Program-made: the position numbers and the translations under genes
Shown here: piece by piece, positions 14,083 through 28,100 of the stretch
How positions within the stretch are numbered: position 1 is the stretch's first letter
How the letters are laid out: every line of letters starts with the position of its first letter
Source of the DNA: Brevipalpus yothersi
Lineage: Eukaryota; Arthropoda; Arachnida; Trombidiformes; Tenuipalpidae
Direction: 5' to 3'
Length of the DNA stretch: 64,000 bases
Assembly (NCBI GenBank): GCA_003956705.1
Contig: QZCP01000079.1
Location: 193,090-257,089 of the forward strand
The notes under the pieces: model-generated
Seen by the model: the letters and a program-made list of their open reading frames with translations, nothing else
Database searches by the model: none
What the model was told of the DNA's origin: nothing

Positions 14083-16193
14083 TTTAGCCCCTTGGATTGC
14101 AAATTCAATTACGATTTGATTTTTCATTCTTCTCTCTATTCTAGACCACTACCAACCACCACTCGTGGTCCAGTCCAGGAAGATTTCGATGAGGAACCAG
14201 AAATAACGGAAGCTCCTCGCATTCAGCGACCTGTCCAGCCTATTCAGCCAAGACCTCAACCCATTCAACCCAGGCCTCAGCCAGTTCAACCACGGCCAAT
14301 TCAACCTCGTCCTCAACCACGACCAGCACCTTTACCAGTTCAAACTCCACGACCAAGGTGAGGAAGAAAATTCTTTCACTCTCTTACTTTCTCCAAGAAA
14401 TTGAACTAAAATTTTTATCTTTTCTAAACCCAGGCCAACCACCACTCGTGGTCCCATTCAAGAAGATTTCGACGAAGAGCCTGAAATAACTGAAGCTCCT
14501 CGTATTCAGCGACCTATCCAACCAATTCAACCAAGACCACAGCCTCGTCCAGCTCCTATACCTGTCCAGCCTGTCCAGCCACAGACTCCAATTCAAAGAC
14601 CAGCCACTACTCCAGCACCAGCATTTGGCCAACGAATTCCAGGACCACGGCCAACCCCACAAGTATCTGGTGTAAAAACAGCCCAACCAGTGGCACTAAC
14701 AACCCCACGACCAAGACCAATAACAACCCTAATTGATGAGGAAGATGAGGAAGAAGTACCCCTAGTTACAACACCTAGGCCAGCAATTCGAACTGTTCGA
14801 CCACAAGTGGTCCAAGTGAGACCAATCACCACTGGTACACAATCAAAGGTGGAATTGGATGAAGATTATGAGGATACACCGGCACCAGTGAGACCAAGTC
14901 CACAGCCGATTGCCACCGCAAGACCCACTTTGGCCCCTCGACAGCCCGCAACCCTTCCAGCACGAAGACCTATTCCTCAGGTAACTCCAGTTGATCGAGT
15001 TACACAGCGTCCAGCAGTAAGACCTCAACAGCCGGTAGTGATACAGCCTGTAAGGCCTGCTGAACAGGATCAAGATGATGATGACGAAGAATTGACTGGA
15101 ATAACTACACCAGAATTTCAGCCAACTCGACGTCCGATTCCAGCAAGACCAAGCTCTCAAGGCAGTGCTCGTCAACCAAGACCGCGTAAGGCTATCATTA
15201 CCATGATTTCACTTATGATAGATTGATTAACTGAATTCTAATTCTGTGTTTAGTTCCAGATTCTGAGCCTGAAGAGCCACTAGCTCCTCGACCTCAGCCA
15301 AGACCGATTCCAGACACCCCATCGCAACCAGCACAGCCAGTACGAAGACCAATTTTTTCGAGACCCGATAACAAGCAAGTGGCCGTAGGAAAGCGTCCTG
15401 GTGTAAAATCAGCTCTAGGTACTCGAGTATCTGTGTATGATCCTCCTCTCGGACCTCCTCAAGCTCTACAACGACCCGATGTACCGTTAGAAGATGGAAG
15501 TATGCCTAAATGTTCTCTTTTGGGAGAAAATTATTGTATTCTGACAAAAGATTATCCCATGTAAGTGTCCAGCTAGGAAATGTTGCCCATATTCTACATA
15601 ATTTTGCGCTATGCATAACAAATCACAACTTTCTGAATTTTTTCACTCTCTCGAGAAAGCTTACAAAAACTAATGACTGATCTTGCTATTTTGTTTAACT
15701 CTCTCTCTCTCTCTCTCATCACAGGGATGGAATCAAAGAGGTGGTCAATCGTAGTTACAATCGGATCAAATTAATGTATGAGGAGCTTCAAACCGTAGGG
15801 GATCCTGATCTATTCAAAAGTCATGTAGGAAACAGTCGTGCGGCCCAAGGCCAATTCGCGTGTGAGACCACTTCCAGCATGATGAAACCAGGATGGGCAC
15901 GAGATGAGATCACCAAAGAATGGATGATCATTGTAAATACTGATCTGTTCCCACAGCAAGTGAGAACAGAGAGCTGCAAAAAGCCTGATGAGCCATGCTC
16001 ATTTGTGGCACCATATTATGAATCAACGTGCCAACAAAGATACAGTCTTCATCGTTTAATAGCAGTGGATCCTCATGATCCGGGCAAGAGTCCGGTTGTT
16101 GCCCTATTCAAATTTCCAGCTGGATGCTCATGCCGTGTCCATCCTGTGCGAATAGGTTCCGAGAACGGAGAAGGATCTCGAAGGCGGAAATAG
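9510..16193 (+). CDS. spz: Giant proline-rich Spätzle-like cystine-knot protein, 8 coding exons
   Basis: Exons: 9510-9521, 10090-10179, 10524-12970, 13072-13260, 14145-14357, 14434-15185, 15254-15560, 15725-16193. All junctions are GT-AG and keep phase, giving 1492 aa. Residues 1-23 form a signal peptide made by joining a 12-base first coding exon to exon 2. Exon 3 begins with a Trp-rich segment. About 1200 residues of Pro/Arg/Gln-rich repeats follow, punctuated by acidic clusters and ending in dibasic-rich sequence. The C-terminal about 170 residues match the Spätzle/neurotrophin-like cystine knot, with Cys at 1383, 1421, 1428, 1439, 1471 and 1473, a WMIIVN strand and a final CSC motif. Spätzle proteins are secreted, proteolytically activated ligands of Toll receptors. 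The pro-region is far longer than the few hundred residues usual in the family. The Spätzle call is firm; the subfamily (Spz3/4/5 type) is not determined. The first two exons are inferred from phase and signal-peptide logic. Confidence 0.88.
13268..13314. repeat. (GA)n microsatellite in intron 4 of the Spätzle-like gene
   Basis: A GA run of about 47 bases that begins a few bases after the splice donor of the 13072-13260 exon. Confidence 0.95.
14010..14079. repeat. (GA)n microsatellite in intron 4 of the Spätzle-like gene
   Basis: A GA run of about 70 bases ending about 65 bases upstream of the acceptor at 14144. With the run near 13.27 kb, it brackets the intron between two duplicated exons. 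Confidence 0.95.
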
Positions 16194-18011
16194 TTTGAAT
16201 TAATGACTCTAGATTAGTTCTAATTAAAAACTTCTCATTTTTCCCCTTCTTCGGATATTTTTCCATTCTTCTTCTTCTTCTTCTTCTTCTTCTCTATTTT
16301 CTATCACTATTTTCTCACGAATGATCAGTGACAAAGTTTCCACCTAATTTGAAATGTATCATAATAGCGAGTCCAATGTCCAACATCATTCCAACACATT
16401 CCACACATTTCATCCTGATCATTCATTTGGATTTTAAGGAAAAACCCTATTCGCTTATCGAGTATTTTCACTGCTCATAGAATAAGGTTCATACATTTGA
16501 TCATCATCAACAAGTTGTAGCCAAAAGACGCTCAAACAAAAAAAAAGCCAATCAAAAAACCCAAGACAATAGCAAGTGTGTAAAGATGGAGCCTTCATTG
16601 TTAATGTATTCATTCATTTTTCTTTTAATAACCACAAAAAAAGAGGGATTTTTTTTACTACTCCACATACTGGCCACTGTTCGCTCCAGTGACTGATGAA
16701 TATTTGTAAAAATCAGTGAAAAAATTATAAAAATGGATTCACAAAAATTTGAGCATCTTCCAATTCATCTGATCGATGCTCAATGGGAAAATCGATTTCC
16801 TATAGCCATAGTTTATCTCTCTCTCTCTCTCTCTCCCTTCATGATGTCTTATCGAATCATGAGTGTTTCGTGTTCGGAAAGTCAAGAAAAAAATAAGGCA
16901 AAAAGACGGGCTAAGAGCAACAAGAGGGTTGCTATAGTATCAAATATGATGGGTTTTCATTGTATGTAACGGTTGTTTGATTGGAAAAGATTCAGTTCAC
17001 GAGGATAGCCATCTGTTGTTCTTGATGAACGGTTGATTGTTTAGACACACAATTTTTTGCCCCTCAAGCCATATGAAATAGGTGACCATTTAATTTGGTC
17101 TCACACTTGAAGAGAATTGGTGTAACATTCAATTTTACACTTTTTATCAAAATTGGCTCACACATATACCACGAGAATTAAAATCAATACAAATCGAGTT
17201 AGACACTCTCTTTTCGGTAGTTGAAACTAGAGGAACATACCACACATTCTCTCTCTAGATCATTGCCCCCGATTCTTCTGGGCAAGTAATACTTGAAAGA
17301 TGTGTGTACATGTGTAAACTTTTGAACTCTATGACTGGCGGTGTAGCAAACTATTGTTTAAGAAGAAGGCATTGAAAAAATAGAACTTTTTGAAACATTT
17401 TATATTGAGATCCTTTTTGCGATCAGTATCTGCAAAGATTGAAGGAACAAATATCAATCGAGTTCTCTTTTGGAATACATAATGGGTACCACCAGCCAGT
17501 GGCTTCCATAGTGAAATATAAGATCTTCCATGATGATACATGGAGATCTTGGAACTATTATTCTCCAATAGACATCATTGCTCTCCATGGTCTTACCACA
17601 AATAGATGCAACAACAAGAGCAACTAACTGTTCAGAATCGTCGAACTCTGCTGATGACTAACAAGAAAAGAGGAACAAGAGAGGCTGTGTGATTACATAT
17701 TCGATGGGCAAGTCGCCAGTGAGATGTGTCCAGGAGAAGGAACAAGAGAGAAAAAGATCCCAGTTTATCCCATCCAGTCCATATTCACGAATTGTCAGTC
17801 CATACTTTTTCGAGCGGTTCGGAAAACAGACAAAAGCGCTTATCGATCGAAAACTCATCAGAGCCGTGGATCAACCAGGTAAGTGAAGGGAGAGAAAGAG
17901 GCCCATAGAGAAAAGTGGGAGGTATGAGAGAAACACGAGATGTAAATACACGATCTACCTTTAGTCCCAACTCACAACTCCCCTTCACCCATCACCACCT
18001 ACCCATCCATC

Positions 18012-18067
<56 letters not shown>

Positions 18068-18553
18068 ACCTCGAATAATGAACAATGTGACGATGGGATG
18101 ACGATGATTCATAACCAGGTTTGATCGTGTTCACAGAGGCCTGAAACTTTATCATCATCAAACTTGAATTTGATCAGCATCTTTTTTGTCTTTTTGGATA
18201 CTGATTCTTGATCTCATTTTTTCCAAAGTGACATCTGATATGTGTATAACTGATGTAAAATTCATCTTTCAATGATCTTGTGATATTGCCTATTACTTCT
18301 AATTTTGATGGAAGTTCAGTGTCAATCAGAGGATGTCATCATTTTCCGCTTAAGTGATTGTTATTCTTTTTCTTCTCTTCTTCTCTATCAAAGTCTTCAT
18401 GATAATGGTGACATATTGGTGGACTGATTGAATGGAAGTTCGAAAAATTTGTATGCTCACCAATCAAGTATTCAATATCTGGGAAAGTTCCAAGAAAGTG
18501 TATATATCACTTGTGTTCATCTATTGGATGAGAGACAGTGAAAGAACAAAGAA
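16194..18553. other. Intergenic region between the Spätzle-like and navigator genes
   Basis: The Spätzle 3' untranslated region should lie at the left edge. Small frames near 17.4-17.9 kb are unremarkable. One, 17689-17886, overlaps a good donor (CAG followed by GTAAGTG at about 17880) and could be an upstream untranslated or alternative exon of the navigator gene. I see no domain in it. Confidence 0.5.
18016..18065. repeat. (CT)n microsatellite
   Basis: A CT run of about 50 bases, 490 bases upstream of the navigator start codon. Confidence 0.95.
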
Positions 18554-21500
18554 ATGCTTGGAAAAATAATCAATCGACGAAGAGATGCAGCGAATAAGAG
18601 AAAGAAAGAAGAAGAGCATAAAGAAATCGAGAGAAAAGGAGGAGGAAAAGGAGGTAGAGGAGGAGGGAAAAACAAATCATCTTCATCTCTTCAACCATCT
18701 CAACTTCCTTCTCAAACACTACCATCACCATCATCATCATCCATAAATGATAAGCACAATCCATATGCTTTCACCCATCAAAGTGAAACTGTTTCTCGAA
18801 TAAAGCCTCCTTCGAGATGCCAGTCGACGACCTCAGCATCCACAGCATCCTCTTCCACCGCATCCGGAGAAACATTGAGACTGGCAAAGGAGCAAACCAT
18901 GAAGCCAGGTATACCTGCGCCAAGGCAAACCTCGATATGTTCTCTTTCGATGGAAGCTGGAAAAAGAGGAGAAAGAATACATGTTACCGCATCTAGGAGC
19001 AGTATCAGTGAACATGTGGGAGCAACATTCAAGGCAAGAGATGCTCAGCATCCGAGAGGATGCGGGAGCTGTTTGCCTGTGATTGTGAAGACTAGTAAAG
19101 GTATTCGACCTTATCAAAATGCTGCCTCACCACAGAATTGCTCACCAGTCGACAACAGCAGAGATTGTGATAATAAAGTGATATCCAATTGTTCAATCGA
19201 TGATAATTGTGTCCATACTTCTGGCTATTGTGATGGTGATGCTGGAAACGGAAGTTGGCAAAATTTGACAAATTATGCCATGAAAGAGCAAGTTGGAACA
19301 GATAGTTCAACTCATCCACAGACTTCGACCACATTCTTTTCGGTTTGTAAACCGGAACCTAGCATAGCCAAAGTTCCTCCCATGCTGCAAGCTCGACAGT
19401 GTGATTCCGATGTGAATTCTTTGCATTCCAATGCTCAAGAGACCGTTATACAACACGATACACTGGATGATAACAATATTCACACCGAAGATTCAAATGA
19501 TACCAGTGGACGTGATTCTGGTCAAAGTAATGATCAGAATAATGATTCAAGTTTAACTGATAACAACAATGTCCATCACACATCATCAACATCATCGCCG
19601 GCTGATGGGAAGGAAAAAGTTGCCAAAAACAATGATCTAGATCAGATTAAATTTAATTTCAAGCCCATGGGACCTCTACGAATTCAAGATACACCTGATT
19701 ACGGTCTATTTGAACTATATTCCGATAGTGGCTGCAGAAAAGATGCTTTTTGTGGTGCCGATAAAAGGTATCATCATCATGGTGGTTGTTCCGGTAGTGG
19801 TAAGAGAAGTTGTCGAAATCGAGTTTCATGTCGATCTCGAGGCTCACCTGGTCATGAATCACCTGCACGATGTAGCCATGGATCACCTCGAAAATGTCGA
19901 CGTCGTTTCGATTGCAACAGTAATGGTGGTTACACATCACCGAATCGCAATTGTTGTGGTCCAATAGAGGATAGGTAAGTTCAATGGAATGTGAACATTT
20001 TCCGATGCTTATTTCTATCCACTATTCCTCAAACACACTTTTCCATCAATACTCATGGAAAAAAAGACGAGCTATATATACATATGTATAAGGTTCATAT
20101 ACAGGCTTACACACACACACACACACACAATAGCAGAATGTGTGATAGAGGTGGTGAGATGATATGTGGTAAATGGTTGCCAATGGTCGTTGTTCGGTTA
20201 GTTTTATTCTGCTGATTCCACAAAAAAGCACTTACTGGGCAACATGAGCACATTATTCTTTAGAATGCGACTTTTGCCTCTTATATCGAAGATTCTTTTG
20301 CCTTATTCTTCTTCCTTCTCACTTTGGTTTTTACTTTAATGGCTCTCCCAGGTCTTTTTGGCATTTCTCTCTCATCACTTGCCCTTCTAACAATTTATTT
20401 TTCACCTTCCCTCTCTTTCTCTATCAGACACACAGATTCCTTTTATTTGGACCTTTTTTTCACCGAGTATTCCTATTTTACTTTCACCGAAGAATATCTA
20501 TTTTGGCCAGCATCTTGGCTTCTATTCCTCTTATCTTTTCTCTCTCTCTCATGCTGACATTTTTCTGCCCTTTGCCGCCCTCTTTTTCGCTCAAATACAG
20601 TGGTTAACGATTCAGTCCTTTTTATACACCTTCTCTTGGCCACCCACTTTCTCCTCATCTTCATCTTTTCTCCCAGATCCCATACACTTACATACACATG
20701 ATACTTTCACATCGAAAGTGTCTTCCTTCTCCATCCTCATCTTCCTCCTTCACTGTATCTCTCTTATATCACTGTTATTCTTCTTTGGTGAACCATTTGT
20801 CTCAACTATACAATTTTCTTTGTTTTCTTTGTCTTTTATACCCTACTATTTCTCTCCCTCTTTGATCCACCTTTGTCTTCTTCTTCTTCTACTTTCTGTC
20901 GCTTGATCCACGAGCTACCATGCAAAGTGATGAGCTTCTCGGAAGGAGAGGAAGAAGAAGAAGAAGAAGAAAAAGAAGAGGATGGAAAAAGACTAATGGC
21001 AGGAAAGTGAGACTTTGAAAACCATTTTCTTAATGAATTTTCCCTTGATCAGAACAATTTATCAATTGCATCCATTCTCAAGTGGAAGAAAATAGATGTA
21101 AATCTTGTATTGAATTCAAATTGAATCGATAGAATTTCTCTATACAAACGCGTGTGGAAGAGAGATTGGCTTCCTGTTCCTTTTTTTCTCTCTATTTCTC
21201 TCCTCCAGCCGCATCTGTGTGAAGTGCATGAACAAGTCTACTAAGTTATAACTCTTCCATTCAATCATGTTGATGATGAATGATGAGAGAGAATATTTTT
21301 TTCTTATGAAAATTATGAATAAGCCTTGAGAGAGGAGCTCTTCTCACTAGTTGACTCTGAATTCATGGAGGCATTCTAATTTTATGACAACATTTTCACT
21401 CAAAGGACTCACCAAAAGTGAATAGATAATGGTTCAGAAAATATTCCAGAGAAAGAATCTTCCCAATGAACTTGCCAGCGTGAATAAAGAGAAGAGAAGA

Positions 21501-22575
21501 GGAGAGAGAGGGCGAATTCATTTTGTTGATTGTGGCAATAAGCTGAATCAAGTGTGTCACCTCAAGATGATGATATCTTGCTTTAATCTTTCCTTTTTCC
21601 TCTCTTCTCCTCACTCGATTTTGTGGGTGGTGAAGAGGAGAAAGAGAGAGAGGAGGAGGAGGAAGAGTAGGAAGAGCATCAGCATCAGCAAACAATTTAG
21701 CAAGATTCTTCATCCGAATACACCGGTTGCATTCGACCTCAGTAATCGAGTGACTGATTCAGATTTATACACACACATGCCTCTGCATAGGCATACACTT
21801 CAAGTCAAGAGTGATGAAGATGATCATACAGAGACACACATACACATATACAGTTAGACAGTAAGAGTCACGCAAGATGCGGATGCTGGAGAGGATAAGA
21901 TGTTACATGAGAATGTGGAGGAAAAATAGGAAGAAAAGATAACAGAAAAAGTAGAATACAAGATCCAGCAGCTTGTGGCCATTCTTGCGATTCCTTCTCA
22001 TTTCCTTGGCCAACCAAAGATGATACTGATGATCTATCATTCGTTTATATCTCCTCAGGCCACTGTAAACAGAGGATAAATATTATTAGGGTGATGATGA
22101 AATCAATTTTTCCTTTTCTAGTTCTCTCACTTCTATCAATCCCATCAACCATTATGAGATATGAGAGATGCTCTTCTGTTATCCAGGCAAAATAAAAGCT
22201 CCACATAAACTGTCATCACGCGTTTTGGTTTCCCTTTTCGATGTTCGCATATTGAATCATCTTCCCTCTTGACTGTTGTTGTTGCTGCTGCTATTCCAAT
22301 GAATTCATTTTTGCCAGGGGCATCAGATAACTGGGCAAATCGTATCATCCGTACAAGAATTTTGAGTGTAAAGGACATCATGATTGAAATGGTTCCGAAT
22401 TTTTCATCTTCACTTCCTTTATATAAAACCTCAGAAAAATTTGAGAGGAGGACATGAATGGAAAGTTTTGCAGAGCTTCAAGGGATTTCATTTTACTCTG
22501 GAATGCTCTAGAACACACACATACACATTTTATACCATCGATTTTTTGGACCCTTCAATTTCTCTACTACGAATT

Positions 22576-22627
<52 letters not shown>

Positions 22628-25109
22628 CGGTACATGATCTGAAGATCTGTGATAGCGGTGAAAGGTTAATCTCGAAGGCTTTGCCATGTATTTGAAAGCT
22701 ATAGCGAATAGTGCAGGAATGGTGAATGATGGATGAAAAGTGGATCGTGTTTCACAGTATTCACACAATCCTATTCTATCTCGGTCTTTCTCTCAATTCC
22801 AACTTTCTTCGATGTCTGCATGTGAAGAAAAAAACTATTCCTTTTCTCGGAATCATGAATAGATGCTGCTCTTTTCTACTTCTTACTAAGTTCACTTCTC
22901 ATCAGCCTAGTTGCCACTTGATACCCACAATCCATGTTGACTTGAGTGATCAATTCAATTGAAGAAAACAAACAGAAAGTTTTATTTTATCAATTCCTAT
23001 CACCTCTGATTTTGTGTTTGTGTGTATGTATGTTGGTACTTTTTCCATTGAATAAGCGATGAGATTTATCTACTACAATACATGAACACGCTGTATAACA
23101 GGAGATTTTTTTTCTTACCAATTCCAAGAACCATTGTTTCCACACTTTCTCAAAGGAATAAAACGGTAACTGAAAAGAAAAGGATGATGCATGGTTTTGG
23201 ATGCTGTGTAAATGTGTGTATGTGTATTGATCGATACATGTCGATGCTTTGCTACCCCATTAGAGCCTCATAAGGAGAGCAAGTATTCTCTCCATAGCAT
23301 CTAACTAGTAAGTATTCAGCATCCAGCATCCAGCATCCGCATCTTATACGTAATATGTATCACCTCTTCTGGGAAATGAGAGTGAGCCAGTGAAAGGTTA
23401 TCGCTCTATAACAGGCTTATCGATCATTTCTTTCATTGAATCTTATACTTGGAATATCTTGTTTGACTTCTCTTCCAATTCGGATCAAAATGATGGACTG
23501 ACACCATGAACGAGCTTCAGTCGATCGAAGATAAGTTGGAAAGCAATTATGAAGGATCATTGATGAGTGAAACAAGATCAGAAGAAGCTCAATTGAACTG
23601 ACTCTGATTTCTTTCCATCATCATCATGCACCAAAGTGGTCATATTTAATCTTTTTAATTCATGTGGCAAAATAGCGTGCTTCAATCAATACTAGTGAAG
23701 AGAATATATTCTAGCTCTTTAGCAAAATATATGACTTTTTGGATTGGTCATGAGAGCTATGGAAATCATCTAAATTACATAGCTCCAGAGGAATTCCCAA
23801 AAGTCGATAGAGTCGATTGAATCTAGGAATCTATTTTGGTGCATGCATAATGGTTTTGTATAATTCTCATGGAATATTCATAAAGGCAAGTGTCATCAGG
23901 GAATAGTGGAGTGAGAATTATTTACACACATTCCTAGTTACATGGTAGATAATTAGAGGAGAGCGGAATTAATCAATGAATTATCACTGATCATTGTATG
24001 TGTGTGTGAGTATGTTTCAATGGGACAAAGGATCTTGTCAGTGAGTCACATTGATTTGTGTATTCTCAATGCCAATGACTTTTGGCTATCGATCTTTTCT
24101 GATACTATTAAGTTCATCACGGAAATTGTTGTTGAAATGCCGATAGACCATTGATTTGAATCTTCTCCACTGCGATGGAGAACGAGTTCAGGAAACTCAT
24201 ATCTATCAAGCATTTCTCAAATGATGATAGTATTCGACTGAACGGATATGGCATCGAAACAGTGTGGAAGCTATCTGACAAATTAACAATATATTTCAAA
24301 CAAATAATGCCTCTCTCTGTGAATACATACAAACACACTTTCTCTCCTCTTTCCCTTTGTAAATCAAATATCATGTGATTATATATATTGACTACTTGTT
24401 GCCATGGAATAAGTCCATCAATAGAACTCGGTGAAAAGACCTCCAATCGAAAAGTACGAGGAGAGCAAAGCTCATTAGCATGTTTGATGAGGGTAGAGAG
24501 AGAGAGAGAGAGAGAGAGAGCTGATTTCTATTCCTCTGTGAATAAAAGAGCGAGAGAGAAAAAGGAATCACAGATCATTGGCTACATCATTGTATGTTAA
24601 ATATTCTTTCCAAGGAATAGAATATGCTCTCAAAAACTGATGCTAAATTGATAAAAATGTTCCTCCATATCGGTACATATCAAAACACACATATATTCAC
24701 ACTAATAAGCGCATAAACAATATTCGTTTTTTATTGCTTCCTCCAATGTTTTCCATCAGAATTATTCACATCTCATTCAATATGAGTGAAAAATGAGGTC
24801 AATAAAAAGTGACATGGGAACATTATACGAGGAATACTTTTCAATGCAATCTTTTTCACATATAAAGCGACCATTCCCGGTGCATGATCCTACAAAGCTT
24901 GATAAGTTATCCTGGATCCTTGTTGCTCTTCTTTTTTTCGGATGTATATTTTTGCTCCACTCTCTCTCTCCTTCTATTTGGCCCTCTCTCTCCCAGTCCA
25001 AAACCACCGCCCTACAATCGAGATGGCCTTTAATATGAGCGGTCCAGCAGTAACATTCGAGTTCATTCGACTCGATCGATCGCAAGCGCGCGGTTCTAAT
25101 CCGCTTCGA

Positions 25110-25163
<54 letters not shown>

Positions 25164-28100
25164 AGCCACCCCACATGGCCACCCCCTTTCAACTGGAGCC
25201 TTTACACAAGCTCAATGGCAAGTGATAAGCGGTGGAGAGAAAGCAAATGAACAGAGAGAGAGAGAGTGTATATGGATTGTTGGCCATAGAATTGTGTAGA
25301 AGAACCTTTTTCAGTGATATTCTTTTTTTATGCATTTAATTTTATACATATTTTGAGAGAAATTTTTTGTATATTTTTGCAAATTAATTACATTTGAGCC
25401 TTTTTGCTGTGTGAATTGTGATTTTTGTTGAGCATTTATGTGTGTAAATGTCCAGTGATTCCACTTGTCATTAGAAATTCCTCGAAATTGAGCATCATCT
25501 GATCCATTTTCATTCAATAATATTGAGGAAAAAATTTGATCAAGTCATCTTAATCATGTATTTTACAGTTTGGATGACACTAGTTCACTGTCATCGGAAA
25601 GTGTCACTACAACCACAACCACAAGCTCTTCCATGAGTTCATCCACCTACGGAGATATAAGCTGCAACAGTGGTCATCATCATCGAAATCATCCCCAAAA
25701 TCATCATCAAAATTCATCTCGATCACCTGCACATTCACGATCTTCCATACCGAATAGCAGTAAATCGACATCCCATCGATCTTCACCCACTAGCATATCA
25801 AGTGGCCAAAGAACCGATTCCGCTTACCATTCAGTACTGTCAGATAGTTCCAATAACCATCACCAACACGATCATCACAATCAAGGAACCAAATTATCAC
25901 CTCAACCACCTCCGACACCAACTCACGGTCCTCGAAAAGGATCTCCACGGAAAACGATCAAGAAAACTGATTCATCAATTCAAACTGAATCATCATCCCT
26001 ACTTCTGTTAGACAACAAATCTAACCAGAGCGGTGAACAACCATCCATCGGTACTAATCCAAATTGTGGATGGAAAAAATTTTTAAATGAACAACAACAA
26101 ATGATGATCAAAAATGCTTCTGGTGTTTACAGTGATTCGGAGACAGTCCGATTGAGAGCTCCTAATCAGAATAGCAGAATACAGCCAAGTGATTCATATC
26201 CAATTAATACCGAAGCGTTGAGAGCAAAATTAGCTGCTGGATCATACAATAAGAACAATCTTCTAGATGATGCTTCCAATTCTCATCTTTCACCTCTTCC
26301 ATCTTCACCATCTCATCAGCATAATCACCACCATCAACATCATCGTCAAAATAGTGGTGGCGGAGGTAAAGCTGTAGCTGTAATCAAAGCTAATTCAGCC
26401 ACTACTGGAAGAATTCCTAATCAAACTAAAACTCAAGTTCCTTCACGTATAGTCAAATCAAATAATACTCCATCCTCATCACCTCTATCGTATGGAGATA
26501 CAATATACTCTGATTCAGAATATGTCCAGTACAGCTCATCTTCATACTATTCTGGAAAATATTCCTACCTAACATCACCAATTCGTTTTCGAGGTGGAAC
26601 AAACACTTTTCCCTCTCGATCAGGTATTACCACTAATTGTGGCAACAGTGGAACCAATGATTTGAGTGGACGCGGTGGCTATGGTCAAATAGGATCAAAT
26701 TTTTATTCCAAACGGAATAATGGATTTTCTACTGATAGAAATGCTCTCACCGAAACGGAAAGTATGGAAAGTCTGGCCAACAATGTTGCCCAACTTGCTC
26801 ACAATCGGCGACCAAATTCGGCTGTAACAAAAAGTGGCCTATCCAATATACCATCAACACCGACACGATGTCCAATGCCTCCACCTTCAACTCCCAGTCG
26901 AGCTGCTGGAAAACTTCGAAATTCATCCAATTCTATTTCCAATCCAGCAAATGTAATGTCTGATTCCAATCGAAAACAAATTTTCGATAAAGAAACTGGT
27001 GATTTATATTCTTCCGCTCTTTCATTGGTATCCAATTCAACCATATTCACAGTGAGTATTCTTGGCTCCTTTTTCCTCTCAAATTTAACTCAACTTATGG
27101 CAAGCAAAAGAGAAAATATGTTCTTTACTATCTTTTGAATGTTTATTCCTTGTCACTATTAAGCACCCAGTTCTGGATGCTTTCATTCAGCATTGTTTAC
27201 TTATTATTCTTTCGGTTTCTCTCTCACTCACTATTTTGGTTCCCAATTATTTACAGCAAATCGAGGATAAACATGGTTTGGAGATGAGAAAATTGAAACG
27301 AGACTTGGAACAAGCAAACGAAAAGGTTGCCACATTGACATCCCAGTTGAACACCAATGTAAGTTATTAAAACTGATAAGGCATCACAATTTTGACTAAA
27401 TTTTAACAATCAAATTTTCAGGCCCATATGGTAACAGCATTTGAGCAATCATTGGGTGCCATGACTGCAAGACTTCAACAATTGACTGTGATATCGGAGA
27501 AGAAAGATGGGGAATTGAATCGATTGCGAAGTATAATGGAAGAATTGAATCGTCGAAGAGAAGGTGGACAGAATGCAATTGAAGGCTCACCTGTTAAGAA
27601 AAGTAATACCAAGAAGGAAAAAGATAAAAAATCATTCTTGACGAGAAGACATACTTTTGCCAATCCATCTGAAGGTAAGATCGTACAGAAAATGGGATCA
27701 AATTCTTTGATTTTTCTTAAATATTATCATCATGATCTTTGATTTTTTCTCCAACAGAAGTCAAATCTCAACTAACAAGACACCGGTCAAGAGAATCCAT
27801 GTCCAGCACATCTGATCATGAAGTGAAATTGACAAATGAATACAGATCAAACAGCAAAGCCAGTAATGACAAGAAATACTCAAATGATTTCGTGGATTCA
27901 TCAGGCACTATACCAGCCCCAAGTTCTCGAGGCTGGCTACGAAGTTCGCTAACCAAAGCTTTTCGAAGATCTCGATCCAGTTCGAAAAGTCGTGGTTCAG
28001 TAACTGACAATCACACACCTTCATCATTCCGACCTAACCTAGTCGAAGGAGATTCATGTTCTATGCCAAATTCTCCTCTCCTTCCCAATCGAACATTCCA

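Larger units (their letters stand above)
13072..14645 (+). repeat. Tandemly duplicated exons in the proline-rich gene
   Basis: Exons 4 (13072-13260), 5 (14145-14357) and the start of exon 6 (14434 on) encode near-copies of one module. Each starts R-P, then threonines, then QEDFDEEPEITEAPRIQRP, then a QPRP/PIQP ladder; exons 4 and 5 end in PVQTPRPR. All three have the same entering phase (two bases before, one after). The end of exon 3 has the same PVQTPRPR finish. This is exon duplication within a gene, and it keeps the frame for any number of modules. Confidence 0.9.
19975..25568. other. Large first intron of the navigator gene
   Basis: The intron runs from a GTAAGT donor to a TTTTACAG acceptor. 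It contains GA and CT microsatellites (near 22.58-22.62, 24.50 and 25.11-25.16 kb), pyrimidine-rich stretches at 20.3-20.9 kb and several frames of 60-142 codons without domains. I found no additional conserved navigator exon, though short or poorly conserved ones cannot be excluded. Confidence 0.6.

Noticed and set aside
17689..17886. 65-codon frame with a good splice donor upstream of the navigator start
   Set aside because: No domain, and the modelled navigator start has an in-frame stop just before it; may be an untranslated exon but coding use is unsupported.
24117..24446. 109-codon minus-strand frame inside the first navigator intron
   Set aside because: No family resemblance and no independent support; likely chance.
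25060..25112. tRNA-like B-box resemblance (GGTTCTAATCC)
   Set aside because: No A box, no cloverleaf can be drawn, and the sequence runs directly into a CT microsatellite.
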